Positions 35,270 through 48,678 of a stretch of 64,000 bases of DNA are shown here, in pieces (position 1 is the first letter of the stretch; each line of letters opens with the position of its first letter). The notes beneath the pieces were generated by a model, which saw only the letters and a program-made list of their open reading frames with translations, was not told the DNA's origin and ran no database searches. The position numbers and the translations under genes are program-made. Source of the DNA: Primulina eburnea (lineage: Eukaryota > Streptophyta > Magnoliopsida > Lamiales > Gesneriaceae); NCBI RefSeq assembly GCF_022965805.1, contig NC_133109.1:1813001-1877000 (forward strand), given 5' to 3'.

Positions 35270-38200
35270 ATGCGCACTCGCTTCCTCGCCACCGAGCACT
35301 CCTCCGCGGCTGTCCGGCCCCTGGATTATGTCCGCATTCCATCCCCTCACATTCCTCCTCCAGATCTTCCACCGTTCTCCGCCGATTTCACACAGCCCTT
35401 CAATTATATTGCTGTTTTCAGTGTCTCTTCCGAAATTGACAAGCTTCCTATCGACGATGCTCTTTCCATCTTCCTGTCTGACGTGCTTCCACACTTTGTC
35501 GATGTGGCTGATCATGAGGAACGGGGAATTGCAATTGCTAGCTCCAAGGAAAATTTCGAGGTTAGCTTTACTGTGATTTTTGTTTCGTTTGAAATCGCGT
35601 TTGTTTTTGACGATTTTGTTGCTTTTGGTTCTAATGCGCGATGTTACAGGAAGATTTAGGTGTGTTTTGAAATTTTATTTTCTAAGAATGTGATTCTCTG
35701 AAGGACTAAGTTCTGTGAAAATCAATTTGGAGTTGGTTTGAGTTATTGTTATACGCTCGAATTGTTGTTTTTTTACTAAGTTTTGCATCAATTCTGCTGG
35801 AACTTTATTAATCTAATTTTACGACTGGAATATTGAGATCTGATGCAAAAACCTCAATATCATCCTTGTGATCGTGACATGTCATCTGTTGTTTGTAGTG
35901 CGGTCATGACAAGCTTTATCAAATAAATAGATGATCAAATTGAGTTTGAATTACTGTTTTCAGAAAATTATATGCTGTAAAATCGAATCATTTCCTGCTT
36001 TCATACTTGGTATTCAGGATACTGATCGATTACCTGTTCCTCCATTTGCAGGTAAAACGTGAGAAAACATCCAATATTAAGGCTGGATTGGTACTGAATT
36101 TGTGCAATTTGAAGTTCCCCAGATCGATGCCTCCTCGCTTTCATCAGTAATTTTTCATTCTGAGAGCATAGATGCACATTGAAATTATATTTTTTTTGCC
36201 TAACTTACAATCTCTCTTTCTACCTACTTCTATCTGTATTCAGCCAAAAAGTGCATTTCGTTATCAAATGGAGAGCTTGTGTACTTTCTCGGAGATTTCA
36301 GATGCTGCATGTACTATGGTAAATATTTTGAACTTTATCTCCAGCTCTGTGCATATAATAGTCCCCATCTTTGTGTTGTGATTAGTGCAAGCCATCCTAG
36401 ATTGAACAACCGGTCTTCTTCTCCAGACTTTGTATGACATACAAGTGGTAGAAAGGGTCTTACAAATGACTGGAATTTGGCACTTTTAGAAAGAAAAAAA
36501 AAGTTATCAACTGGGGAGAGGTTATTTAGTGTGGAATGGTTTACTACACATAATATCTCTCATAATACTGAGGATGTATGCATGGAATTTTATCTATTTG
36601 ATGTTTGCAAGAAGTTGAAATAGGTGAAATTTGTCTGACATGTTATTAGTCCTTTTCACAATCCATTAGTTTATAGTGGCATAATAGAACATGCAAGAAG
36701 AATTCTTCCTCCACAATTTTCTGATTGGCTTCTAAGATTGATACTTCTTACTTGTTATTTTTCCTGAAAGTAAATTCTTTAATAACCAGTTTAAAAGTGA
36801 TATTGCAGGATCTAAGTCATACTGAGCTTATGCTACCTGATCACCTAAAGATCAAACAATCTGTTTATTCAGTTGATGACATGAAGATGGAATACCCAAT
36901 TGAGCATAATGTTCATTTGCTGGAAAATACTGATTCTATTCAAGGACAAAATATTTCCCATAATATTAAATTTCCCCTTTTTGAAGTTGATGCGGGAAGT
37001 CTATATACGGTTGACAAAATATATATGGAGGATCCACTTCTAATTTTTGAGAATGTTGAAACTCAGCAGTTGACAGAACTAGATGGTGTAATTGGTGACA
37101 GCAAGGAGCTTTTGGGTTCTATGGAATTTGACTTAATGAAGTATGTACTAAATCAACGTGTTTCAGTTCAGTTCCTCGAAGAGACAAAATTTTCACTGGA
37201 AGTTGACTATTTAAGTATTTTAGAACACACAAACTTCCATAAATCTTCCACGCTCCATCGGGGAAAGCTGGATGATTCAGTTTGTTCAATGAACCCAATC
37301 CTCTTCAATGAATTTCAGTTCTTTGATTTGGTTATATATAATTTCTATGAGGTATTCTCAGATGCAGCAAAGGAGTATGAGGCAGAGACATGTGAATCCA
37401 TGTTTGGAGAAGTTATGAACTTTAAAAGTTTTAATGAAATGATCCTGTGCCCTGAGCTAACACTCATGGATGACTCTTTCAAATCACTGCCTGTACCTAT
37501 GCTCTCAGATTGTAAAAATACTTACTCATTGCATTCATACATTGAAGAAATACTTCTGACGCAGTTAGATTGGCAGTCTTCATCAACATCTGATGATCTG
37601 TATCTAGACTGGGATTTTCTTGGAGAATATGATTGCAATATTGTTGAACATTCTTCTTGCTGGAAAATGTTGTGGGAAATAGATACTTACAGTATTGACT
37701 CATCTATCAATTCTAGTGACAACGGAAAGCTGGATATTTAATTATATTCTCTCTGAAAATCAATCCAATGAACAAAGTGCAGAAAACCACAACGACGTGC
37801 TGAATCTACCGTTTAGTGACGTCTCTATATTCCATAATTCACCTTCTTCTTCTGGTAAATTAGATTCTAATGGCTTGATGAATCCTGCAGATCAAAGAAT
37901 AACAAGTGGTGTTGAGAAAGTTCCATTGTTTGGGGCATCCATGTCTAATGATCTTGAATTTTTTTTGAATCCTCTCAACTTCAATGTGCAAAGGGTGAGC
38001 TTGCCTGAAGACAAGTCCACTAATACAAATACTATGTGTCAAGTGCTTTCATCCAATGATGATTCATTAGCTGCTAAAGCTGCCACTTTCGTTCCGGAGC
38101 AGTGGAATGTCAAATTGCATAATGTATGGTTGTTAGATAGAATTCTAATACACATCGCTTGATAGCGTAGTCGAACAAGTTATATCTAGTTGTTACAGAT

Positions 38201-41200
38201 ATCATGTTCTGGATATGACATGCTTTTCTTTATTTTCTGATGCCAAGCATCCAAAATGATTGATAATATTGTTTTGAAAAATTCATTTGAACATTGCATG
38301 TATGAAATCATATGATGGAACGATTCGAGGTTGTGGTTATTTGAATAGGCCATGATATAATAGGGCTAGGTATGAGATAACTGATAACTGTCATGTCAGC
38401 AAGTGTAAGCATTGAATTTGCTGAGCTCTTTCAGTTCAGATATTAAGCTGTGCTTTTTCTTCTTCTCTTCTCCCAACTGAGTAGCAATCCAAATCAATCG
38501 ATCTTCAAAGCCATATGAATGCTTGGCTTCCCGAAAGCATGGCTCTTTGAATGATCAATTCAAATATGCATGGTTCTCAATGCCTAGTCACCTTCCTACT
38601 CAAAATTCTTGAATGTTTTTTCGTGATACTTCTGCACAAACTCATTTTTTCAAATTGATGATAAGTCACATATTTTGTTTTGAATGGAGGTTTCCTGTTA
38701 GAAAATTTTCCGTTTTACTGTGGGAAAATCCTTCAGTTACTTTTTGCTAATTGGAGTATTTATTCTTTGGTTACTTTTGCTAATATACCATCATAAAGTA
38801 GATTTTCAACTTTTTCAAGAAATGCAGTTGTATTAAATGATTAGTTTTTCAAGGATCACATTCTGTGCTTCATAGTTTGGTCAAGTTTTGCTCATCAGTC
38901 CATGCAAAAGTTCTGAATCATTTAACTTTTACCAATGAACTTATGGTTGCCGTAGTTCCTGTATATCTGTCTCAAGGATCATCTTGTGGCTATTGATTAT
39001 AGTTTAATTGTTTCATGTCATCATACTCAACCTCTGAAATTTTCTTTTATCTGTTAAATGTGTTCAGAAAGGAGATTTAGACTCCACATCAGCCGAAGAA
39101 GAGAGAAAAACTAAATTGGAAGAGATGTTAAATACTGTACAAGTGATGACGATGTATGAAAATCAACCTGTGAAAGCTGTATATGAAGATAAATCCTGCA
39201 CTGTGATGCTAGTTCCATCCATGCAACCAGGATTGGAGTCAAAACAAAATGACTCGTGCAAGCCTTTTTGCCCTGACACTGTCATAATTGTGAATACCCG
39301 AAACTTCAATGATGAAATGGTAATTTCAAGGAGAAGCACATATAAAAAAATTCTTGAAATGGAGAAAGAAGGGGCGCAAATTGTAGAACGTGACATAAGT
39401 CTTCCAATAGATATTATTGCAAGTGCTAAAGTTTGCCTCACTTGGTACGACTGCAAAAATATTGGAAAGAAAGCTTCAGCTCCAAATGAGGCCTTTTCAT
39501 GCTTGCCTCTATGTGTTGAAAGCATTGCAGCAAGTACTTTGACATCATTGAGTTTTGCTTTTGGTTGCTGCATCCTGGTAAGTCTTACTTGAAATTTTAA
39601 GATTTGGTCCATTACTCCTGTCTGCTTTAACTTCGAAGCAGTGATTCTTCTGTATTATAAATGAAGAGTAATGGAATGTTGAGTCTTTGCACATCTCTTT
39701 GGTGGTGAGATACTGATTCAGAATGTGATGAAATGTAGTTCCAGTCTGTAGTCTAGTTGCTATGGTGGTTCAAAAAGGTTTTTCTTGATAAAATAGGATA
39801 TGAAGAAATAGATCATTGAGTTTATTGCACATAATTACTAGGGAAAAATTTAGCAATGTATTAGCTTGCCAAGTTGGCTAATCAATGGAGTAATTTAAAA
39901 TCTGAACTCTAATTATCCGCGGATAATACTTTTAAGCAAAACCTTTTTAATCTGATAGTGTGGTTTATTTTTTTAAAAAAAATTATTGTTAGATGTTGAT
40001 TTTTGCCTTCCAGATCTTCGAGGGAGAAGGCAATTTCCTTGGTGGAATAATGGAATCATCAGATGAGCTCTATGCTGCCGCTGCAAGCTTAGGAATTGAT
40101 GTACAGATCTTCTGCTCGTATTCATCTGAGATGACTGAAGAAATTATATTATACTGCATCAACAAAATATCAAAGTTGAACAGGGGCCTCTTTCCGAAAA
40201 TGTCTGAATCGGAAAGTCTAGCAGAATCGTTCCTCACAGCATTTCCTTCCATAAATCCTCTTTCATCTCATGCAATATTATCTTCAGATACCGTACTTGG
40301 CAAGTTTATGGGATTTTCAAACGAAAGTAAACTTTGTAGTCTTCGAAAATATCAGGTTCCTGAAGAAAGCGTCTCTTTGTTAAGTGTAATAAGCAGATTT
40401 GGGGAGAGGGAGGATTCTAAATCTGGATTGACTGACTGCTCCTCAGTATCTTCAGTTCTCGACTCAGAAAATGTACAGTTCAAAAGTGCATCCGAGAGGA
40501 AGAAACCAAAATATTCTCCCAACATTTATCATGCTGAAGAGCCTTCAAATTGCTCTTTTCATTTGCAATCTCTAAAGCTACTCCCAGATGAACTTAATCA
40601 TCCCAAATTTTCTGTTTCTTGTGATTCTTGGATGCCTGGAACTGCTGCGATATTTGATGAACCCGGAAACTTCAATATATCTTTTGACGACAAATTAAGG
40701 AGTTACAGTGAAAGATTTGATGTGGATACAAATAAGATGCCCACTAATATGCCAAAACCTTATGATTTTCCAGTGTCAAAAAGTCTTTCTACAATTGACA
40801 CAGATTGTGATCCAGATTGGAGATCAGCAACAACTAGATTCAGCGTTCAAAGTATCAAGGTATTTGGGAATTCACAGGAAAATTTAAAGGGTGAAGTCAT
40901 TGATGTACAGGGTACTCCAGAATTTGGTGATGATTTATCGTTTGAAAATTTAGATAGCTTTTCACCTTTTCTACTTGATGTGGAGAAAGATTATGCCGGA
41001 AGAAATTCTAGGAGTAAATTGTCTTTAAGTGCAAATAATATTGACGTGGTCACAAATCCCTTTCATACTGATTCTGCCTTTGATGCCTGGATTCCTAGAA
41101 AAGATGGAGAAATTATTGGGGAAGAAACAAAACCACATTTTGAAACCATTAACAGCGACAATATTTCCATGGAGTGCCAAAAAGGGCTTCTCAAAGTGAG

Positions 41201-41787
41201 TATGATAGAAGAAACTCCCAAAAATTTCTGCACACGACCTTCTCAAGAAAATCGTACAAACAGTTATGGTGGCACACCACTATCCAACGCCCTTCACTCG
41301 ACCCAACTGCAGCAGAGATCACCCTGGACTATTGAATTTCTCAACAGGATAAGGGAAAAAAGTAGACTGCGCAAACAGTCTCTTTCATATAATCCATCCT
41401 CCCCTTGCTTTGTTTCCTCAGGAAACAAATCAAATAATGCTAAACGAAAGAGTCCCTCTATTTTTGAATCATACAAGTATGAAGTAGGTAGTACCTCAAA
41501 GAATATAGGTGAACAAAAGAAACAAAAGAGAGCATCCCAACCACCCAATTCGACGAAGAATGAGAATACATCAACCTCACGCCCTCCGTTGTGGACACCA
41601 CTAGATAAGAGGGCGAGACGAGTAAGCAACTGAAAGTCTTACTAGATGTTCTCATAATTTTTAACATTGAATCTAATTTATTTTTCCCCAACTGCAGGTG
41701 CTATCTTTTGCAACAAAAGGAAGTGGCGGGCAAAGTAAGTTGGTCTGGAAGGATAATAATTCTCATACTGCAAAAAGAAGATTTTAG
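35270..41787 (+). pseudogene. SHOC1: SHOC1/ZIP2-like XPF-family meiotic crossover gene, internally deleted and frameshifted
   Basis: SHOC1 acts with PTD in meiotic crossover formation. Seen: ATG at 35270 (MRTRFL, the family start), exons 35270-35560, 36018-36146, 36244-36318, 36809-38123, 39068-39577, 40014-41621 and 41698-41787, with GT-AG sites. Family landmarks: MNFKSFNEMILCPELTLMDDSFKSLPVP; the XPF nuclease-like part IIVNTRNFNDEMVISRRSTY and MEKEGAQIVERDISLPID; the helix-hairpin-helix part SDELYAAAASLGIDVQ; the C-terminus SKLVWK. Defects: exon 2 has two in-frame stops (about 36060 and 36078), which disappear if a G inserted near 36051 and a T lost near 36088 are assumed; a 1-nt insertion near 37729 shifts the frame; and the middle of the protein, roughly 250-300 residues between EQWNVKLHN (38123) and KGDLDS (39068), is missing, leaving about 1,340 codons against about 1,590 in Arabidopsis (from memory). 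Sequencing error could explain the single-base changes but not the missing exons. Confidence 0.75.
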
Positions 41788-42886
41788 CCCCTAGTTTTTG
41801 TTGCATGAAGTTTGCAAAAGTTATATATGGCTTTGAACTTGTGTACGCGAAGGTCAGGTGCCGTGTTATTTTGGCCCAGGTGGTGGTGTGCAAAGAGATT
41901 GCATTTGGCATACTAGCTACCTTTTTGCTTCCAGCTAATATCCACAACTATCTACTCAATTGGTTTGGTTTAGGATGCTTATGGATATAATAGTTTTGTT
42001 GTGTGCTGGAGATGGTGGGTGGAGTTTCATATTGAGTTTTTTTTATGGTAAGGGAAGCACAAGTGTGATAGACTGCAATTAAAATGTTTGTGTTATGTAC
42101 ATAGAAGGTGTTAAAGGAAATGTCAAATTTCAATGCTTCTCCCAAATAAGTATTTCTTAAGATGTCATGCAAGCCTGGTGAACCGACTCAATTTGAGTTT
42201 AATTGAGCCAGAGATTTCTTGAGCTCAAGTTCAAAAGTTCAAAATTAGTTTTATTTTATATATTTTATTAATAAAATTAATATTAATATTTATATTATTA
42301 TGTGTGTAATAATATTTTATTATGTATATAGAGCCCATGAAAGCATGTAGGAGCTCATGGTTGTGATCTAAACTCATGATTTGAGCTCACGGACAAGTTT
42401 ATGAATTTGGCAGATGTTTCTTGCAACCGGCCAAAGCTTTAATCTGCTCGAAATGATGCTCCTCTTTTTTTCATATCGTGTTATCTTTCTTTTGTATGAA
42501 ATTGGTTTCCACTAGTTATTATCTTCTAAATTTTCTGGGCGATTAGTTCAGTCATTTTTGTACTCGTGAGATTCTACATTTCACTTGAATTAGTTCTTTT
42601 TGCATTTGTCCTTTTCTGTGGTAGCATTATATGTTATAAAGAGATCCATATGCTAAAAAGTGAGGTGCAAGTGACTAATGTTTAATGCAAAATTTCACAA
42701 AACGGAATAACTGTATTTTATCGCATCAGCCATAGAACAAAAAGTTGAACAAACAACGGAGAAAGATGCTGCTTTTTTTTTTATAGGAACGAAGAAAGAT
42801 GCTGTTAAAAATGTACTATTAAAGTACACGCCATGTCTGCTGGAGAAAAATGCTCAACAGTTGGTCTTCACCATTACTCCAAGTAT
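41788..42886. other. Convergent intergenic region
   Basis: Holds the 3' ends of the SHOC1-like gene (+) and the NT-C2 gene (-). A decayed CTCAAG/GAGCTC-rich element, like the one at 22894, is visible at about 42170-42420. No gene. Confidence 0.5.
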
Positions 42887-45800
42887 CTAGTTTTTCTTTC
42901 CGTTTTTCAGGTTACGAAGGGTCATGACAAGTTGTTGCCGTTCACCTTCTACCTCTGCAAATCTGAGACTTATTTCTGAATATCTCTCATGCATTTCTTT
43001 CAACCTTACTTCCATGCTTTTGTTTTTTTCCCTCAGTGATATGACTTCACTCAACAAGCTGGAAGTGTCACAACTACCACTGAAGTGGTCACTTTTCTGT
43101 TCCAGCATTGTTTGGTGAGTTGCTCTGGAAAATAAACAGATTCACTTCCTTATTTTATCAAGTTAAATATTATGATATTGATGGCTCAAGTCGGTGCCAG
43201 ATATTACCTTTTCATATGTTCTGTGTCCAATTCCCCTGTCGTTGGAAGGTTGTCTATACTCTTGCTTTTTTCTTCAACCGGTCTATCATTTATGTCCTTG
43301 GCACTCACCTGTAGTCAGTTTATTTATGCTTATCATTACAATTTGGTAAATGATAACTTAATTTATACATATCACTGACGTGAGTTTATTGTTTCTTAAA
43401 CTTATATAAGATATCACTGATATTTCATCAAGCACAATGTTTTACATCATATGGGATTTAGTATATATCCAGGCTGGAGTATTTCAGTAACATAAAGAAA
43501 AAGGCCATGTTAGTTCACTTGATATTTTTTTAGAGCATAGTTGCTCCATGCACAAAGATATTTCAGGTTTGAGAGGTTTTGTTAAATGCTGGTTATTTTA
43601 TGCTACGTATTCATAAATGTCCCAACCTGCTCTAAGTGATCTGTAAGGTTTGTCTGTGTGTTGCTCTCTTCTTCTTCTGCAGTATTATACACAAGATTCT
43701 TTGCCTTCACTGGAGACCTGATAGAATTTTGTAGTGCTGCTCTCTCGTCCTGTAAAGTTAACAATAGTTAGTCGAGTCACTGATAAGCAAGACTAACAAA
43801 TGCACCAAACATCTGTTCTTCATGTCTGACATAGTTTTATCATTCTGGAAATTTTGTGGGTTTCCTATAAATTGGTGATTACCTTCTCATTATATAAGTC
43901 ACTCTGTAATTTAGGGACCTCTGTCTTCAGGTTTTCTTTCTCCGATTCTGCCTGTAATAAATTATTATTCACCTCATTATTCTTCTGTCTCAGCCTTTTC
44001 ATTTCTAAATGCAAGTTCTCTTCTTTTGTCTTTGCCTGATCTATTTGAGACTTCAAAGAAATGTTTTCTTGTATAAGTTCTGCTTCCTTTCTCCCTGATG
44101 CTACTTCTGCCTCCAAGTGTTCCTTTTCCTTGAACCAAATCCCTTTCTTCTGTTCTTGAAGGTCATGGAGTATTCTTTCATACTTGTCTCTTTTTATTTG
44201 ATGTTCTTCATCAGCTTTCTGAAGCAGGTTTTCAAGAATTTCATTCCTGCGTCTCAAATCATTAGCTTCTGCAATCGACATGTGCGCCAACTTTTCATTC
44301 TCCTCAATTTTTAACGACATATCAGCCGAAAGCCTTTTGAATTCCTCCTGAAGTCGCTCTGCTGCATTTGCTTTATTCCACCTTGTCTTCCTAAAGGCTT
44401 CCTCGGCTCTTATGGCTCTCTGTTCCTGCATTATTTTTGCATTAGTTACTGCATCCAAATCTTCTTCAAATGCTTTTGCCTGATTTTCCAGTTCCTTTTG
44501 CAGGTTCTCAACCTGAATCTCAAGCTCATTAACTGCATTCGAAGATCCAGAGTAATGAAGTTCCTGACTTTTGACTTCTTCCTCCAAGCTTGCTACCTGG
44601 AGCTTCAACTGCTTCACCATAGCCAAAGATTCAGTGTAATGATGTTGCATTTCCATTTTTTCTTTTTGGTTTTCCTGTAATGTGGAGTAGATTTCCTTGC
44701 TTTCCGTCTCTAAACATTCATAATCCAGCTTAAGCCTCTGTAAATCTATTCGAATATCTGCTTTTTCATTCTTCTGGATTTCTAATTCGAAAATGAGGTT
44801 TTCAACATCCTGCTTCAACCTTTGTATTTCAGCATCGTTTCCAAGGTTGTTTACCAGGTATTCCAATGCTTTCATATCTTCATTTTGATGCATCTTTTTT
44901 TTTGGAACTGCTGTAAGGGCTCCTGGTGCACTTTGAAGGGCTTTAATTTCACTTGAAAGTTGAGCGATTTTCATGTTCTTCTGCTCCAAATCTTTATTAA
45001 GATCTCTTAAGGTAAGAACAAATTCAGAATTTGAATCTTCTGTTTCCTGCAACCGGAGCTTCATTTTTCTATTCAAGCACTTCTCATTTTCAAGCTCTTG
45101 CTTGATATTTTCTAGTGACCTTCTCATATTTGCAGTCTCCTTTTGTACATAAAACGATTCATCTTCCACATTCTTACAATTTGACGAGGCCTTGAGTTGT
45201 TCACATTCTGCTTTAAGTGCATCTCTATCTTTTTTAAGGTAAACCATCTGCTCAGATAATTTTTGTCCTTTCTTGCTCTCCTTGATGATTTGTTGCCTCA
45301 GGGACTGTGCTTCCATTTCTGCAACCTCTGCCTTCCTTTCTAACATTTTCATTTGATTATGCAAGCTCCCCAACCCGTTCGCTGTTTTAAAATCATTATT
45401 ATCTGATTCGGTATCTCCTAAGCTTCCATGTAGTTCACGACTTGTTGCTTCACTCGAGCCCTCACTCTATCGAACAAATGAAGTCAGTTCTAATTTATAC
45501 AGCCGATAAGTATGTATCATATGTAATTCGTTTAATCGGTATTTGCTGATAATTAGAGACCTTACTTCAGAAGAATTTATGTTTATCTTCCCTTGACTAT
45601 GGCAGTCGTTCAATTCCGTATCTAAGCACTCGTCAGATTCATTCATTGGCGATAGATCATCTTCTATACATCTGAAGTTCCGAGTGAAAAAAGAGCTTTA
45701 TCATTTCAAGTTTTATTATATCACTCAACATTGTTATGCAAAGAAAAGGAAGATGCATATTACTGCTGTTGGTCGACATTGTTACCTTGAATTAGGATTT

Positions 45801-46694
45801 CCTTGAATCCTCTGAACCGTAACCTGGTTTTCAATAGTAGCTTCAGGAAATATTTTTACCAAGCACAAATTTTCAAATTTACCACCTCATAATTTAAAAA
45901 AAAATTAAAGAAAGAAAAAAAATACTGGTGCAGGCTACTTTCTCTGCATCTTTGCCTCTAAATACGTGTGCATAAGTTGTGTGCAGGGACAGAACCAGGA
46001 TTTTAATCGCGCAAGAGATGAAGGGAAAGAACTAACGTGCAAAATTGCTCCAGATTTTGAAGTCTGTAGCGGCAAAGTTAACTTCAACGGTTTGTTTGCT
46101 TCCGCTAGATCAGCAAAATCAACCGAGACTTCTCCCAGAAAACCTGATTTCGACGATCCCTTGGAGGAATAAAATAAAATAAAACTGTTAATCTTATTTT
46201 TTTTCTCATTTGTGAATCTTGGGAAGAAGAAAACGGAAAATGTGTCGCTTACAGTTGACACAATCAAGTAGTAAAATTTCTCTCTAATTCTTCCTGTTTT
46301 GATCTCTTTGACTAATTTCACCGCTTCATAGACAGGATTTTCCCATGTACAGGTTCCTTCAGCGATTGGAGCTTTCGGCAATCTCACCGTTGGCTTTCCG
46401 ACATCCACCGGAACCAGAGAAATCATGAGGCCTTTTGCTTTCATCTTTGGAACCTGGAACAACATTACTGGTGAGAACTGCATTCCAAAATCTTGCATTT
46501 CTTTATCAACATACCCATTAATATAATGGTTTGGTTTTCGCACTGTCGCTTTAGTATTATCATCCCCGCGTTTTATGCTAGGAAGAGAACTCGTTTCTGA
46601 TCCATATAATTTGGTTTAACATTCAATGTACCTGTGTTACTTGAAATTGCATCTTGAAGACAGCTTTGATCTTTTTCTCGCTTCGTTTGAACAT
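42887..46694 (-). CDS. NT-C2 domain coiled-coil protein (At5g52280-like, myosin heavy chain-related)
   Basis: Nine exons, from the 5' end: 46694-46632, 46453-46253, 46159-46037, 45823-45786, 45671-45566, 45466-43883, 43749-43627, 43308-43208 and 43124-42887, all GT-AG and frame-consistent, giving 858 residues. Residues 1 to ~145 form an NT-C2 (EEIG1/EHBP1-type) domain: MFKRSEKKIKAVFKMQFQVT, then VPKMKAKGLMISLVPVDVGK, then SSKSGFLGEVSVDFADL. From ~190 to the end it is a long coiled coil (for example QRAIRAEEAFRKTRWNKANA, AERLQEEFKRLS). The C-terminus ERYSEISLRFAEVEGERQQL followed by LKNGKKN is the signature of this plant family. NT-C2 domains are thought to bind membranes; the cellular role in plants is little known. 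It is convergent with the SHOC1-like gene, about 1.1 kb apart. No defect seen. Confidence 0.92.
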
Positions 46695-47137
46695 CTTTTC
46701 TTGGATATTAAGGATTCCACTTCAAGGAATCTTTCAGTTCTTGGTGTGTGAGAACTAGGAGAAATGGAAGACTTTGTGTTGCCTAATTTGCTGCATCAAG
46801 TGGAAGGATAGAATTTACTGTGGAAAATTGAAAGGAGGAGGAGAATTAAATGAATAGAATAAAAATTGTTTTCATTGTGCATTAAATATTTCACAAATTT
46901 AGCAAGGGTACTTGCATAGGTAGTAAATCTTGGTTTTGACTTTTGAGTTTGAATCTTTAGGATTTGTCCTGCATTGCATCTGCCTGCTACTTCGTATGAT
47001 GCGAGTTTCCATACTATATTTAAGAAAGTTTGGTACGTATTAATTATCTATTTAAAAAAAAAATTTGTTTGATTATTCTAGAAAATAACAAATAGATACC
47101 TTTCACTTCGACAAATCTAGATCACCCTGGTTATGAA
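46695..47137. other. Upstream region of the NT-C2 gene
   Basis: Contains its leader and promoter. No other recognisable feature. Confidence 0.45.
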
Positions 47138-47318
47138 GAGTCAGTCTTATGTGAGATCGTCTCATGGATCATAATATGTGATACGGGTCAACCCTATCCA
47201 TATTCACAATAAAAGTAATACCTTTAGCATAAAAAGTAATATTATTTCATGGTTGATCCAAATAAGAGATCCGTCTCACAAATACGACCCGTGAAACCGT
47301 CTCACACAAGTTTTTGCC
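47138..47318 (-). mobile_element. 182-bp MITE family, copy 11
   Basis: Reverse copy, 181 bp, flanked by a perfect 9-bp duplication ggttatgaa (47129-47137 and 47319-47327). Confidence 0.93.
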
Positions 47319-47327
47319 GGTTATGAA

Positions 47328-48496
47328 ATATCAAATTCATCATGGTTACGTAACCATTTGTATGTATATGTGCGTGTGTTTATGTATATTATCGTTTGGT
47401 ATATAATGTATTTTTTTGGCTTGACAAGATGCTAAATCCTCTTATTTCCCTACAAAGGTTTTAATTTCTACGTTATATTCATTATAAATGTTTTCCCCGT
47501 GACATTTCTGACACCAATGTATCCGTTGAGTTCATATTTATGTGTGTGTATTTATTGAATCAAATAACACTTTAGACTTCAAGTCAGCTGCTTGTAATTT
47601 ACATTATCAAAGTCTTAAGTTTATGATGAGGTATCGAGTTCGAGATCAAATTGTAATATTCATCCAACTAAAAAAATGATGATTCAAAAATGACCAAAAA
47701 AATGGGTGATTCGAAACTTCTAGGTTTTTCTTCAATAAGTGGCAGCAAATCATGTTTGATCATGATGTTACTATACGGTAGATGCTTGTTCTTTCAGCGA
47801 AAAGAAAGTGTAAGTAATAATTTGAAAATCGAGAAATAGATCCGATTTTGTTATAGTTGTTAAGATTAAAATCTGGATTTAACTCAACCCCAAAAGTTAG
47901 CTCAAATGGGTACGATTGTCCAAGTCCATATATACAACTCTCAGATTATTTATCCAACTGATATGAGACAATTAACAATAGTAACTAAAAAAATAAGGAA
48001 ACACCAAATACATTAAACCAAAAATTTTGGTTCAATTTCAAAGAGAACCCGAGAAAGTTGGATTGATTTTGTGACTTTAATGTTTAATTCCGACAGATTG
48101 AAAGGAAATTGAACCATGTATCTTCTTTGCTATTTGAAGTTAAAAATCAAAATAACAGCTATCAATACCCAAACTCTCATATATAAAAATAAACATGAAT
48201 TATTAGATACACACTTAAAACAATATCTTAAAAAGCTCGATTGAACTCAACCCCATATGCATCATGTTTCAAGTTTGAACCTTACACGTCGATGTACTTG
48301 CAAGGGGCAGAATATGGACACGTTTTTAAATTTCATTTATTGTTGGAGTCCATTGGAGGTTAAATGTTACTGTCCTGATTTAATCCATCCACTTGTCAAG
48401 ATTCCGTCCTAAATTGTTGGGTGACATGGTGTTTTCTGCCTTTTCAATGTACGTCATTAATTCATTTTTTCTTAATCTCACATTATTTTGACGCAT
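47328..48496. other. AT-rich spacer
   Basis: No gene, RNA gene or clear repeat was recognised. Confidence 0.45.
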
Positions 48497-48678
48497 GACA
48501 AAAATTTATATGAGACGATCTCAGGAGTCATATTTTGTGAGACAGATCTCTTATTTAGATCATTAAAAAAAATATTAGTTTTTATACTAAAAGTATTACT
48601 TTTTTATTGTGAATATCGGTAAGGTTGATTCGTCTTACAGATAAAGATTCGTGAGACTATCTCACAAAAAATATACTC
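48497..48678 (+). mobile_element. 182-bp MITE family, copy 12
   Basis: Forward copy from GACAAAAATTTATATGAGAC to ATATACTC. More diverged than most, and its flanks show no target duplication. Confidence 0.82.

Noticed and set aside
36018..36146. A ~30-bp intron (36052-36081) as the explanation of the stops in SHOC1-like exon 2
   Set aside because: Although CAG/GTAAAA looks like a donor, plant introns below about 60 bp are hardly spliced; two opposite indels fit the family sequence better.
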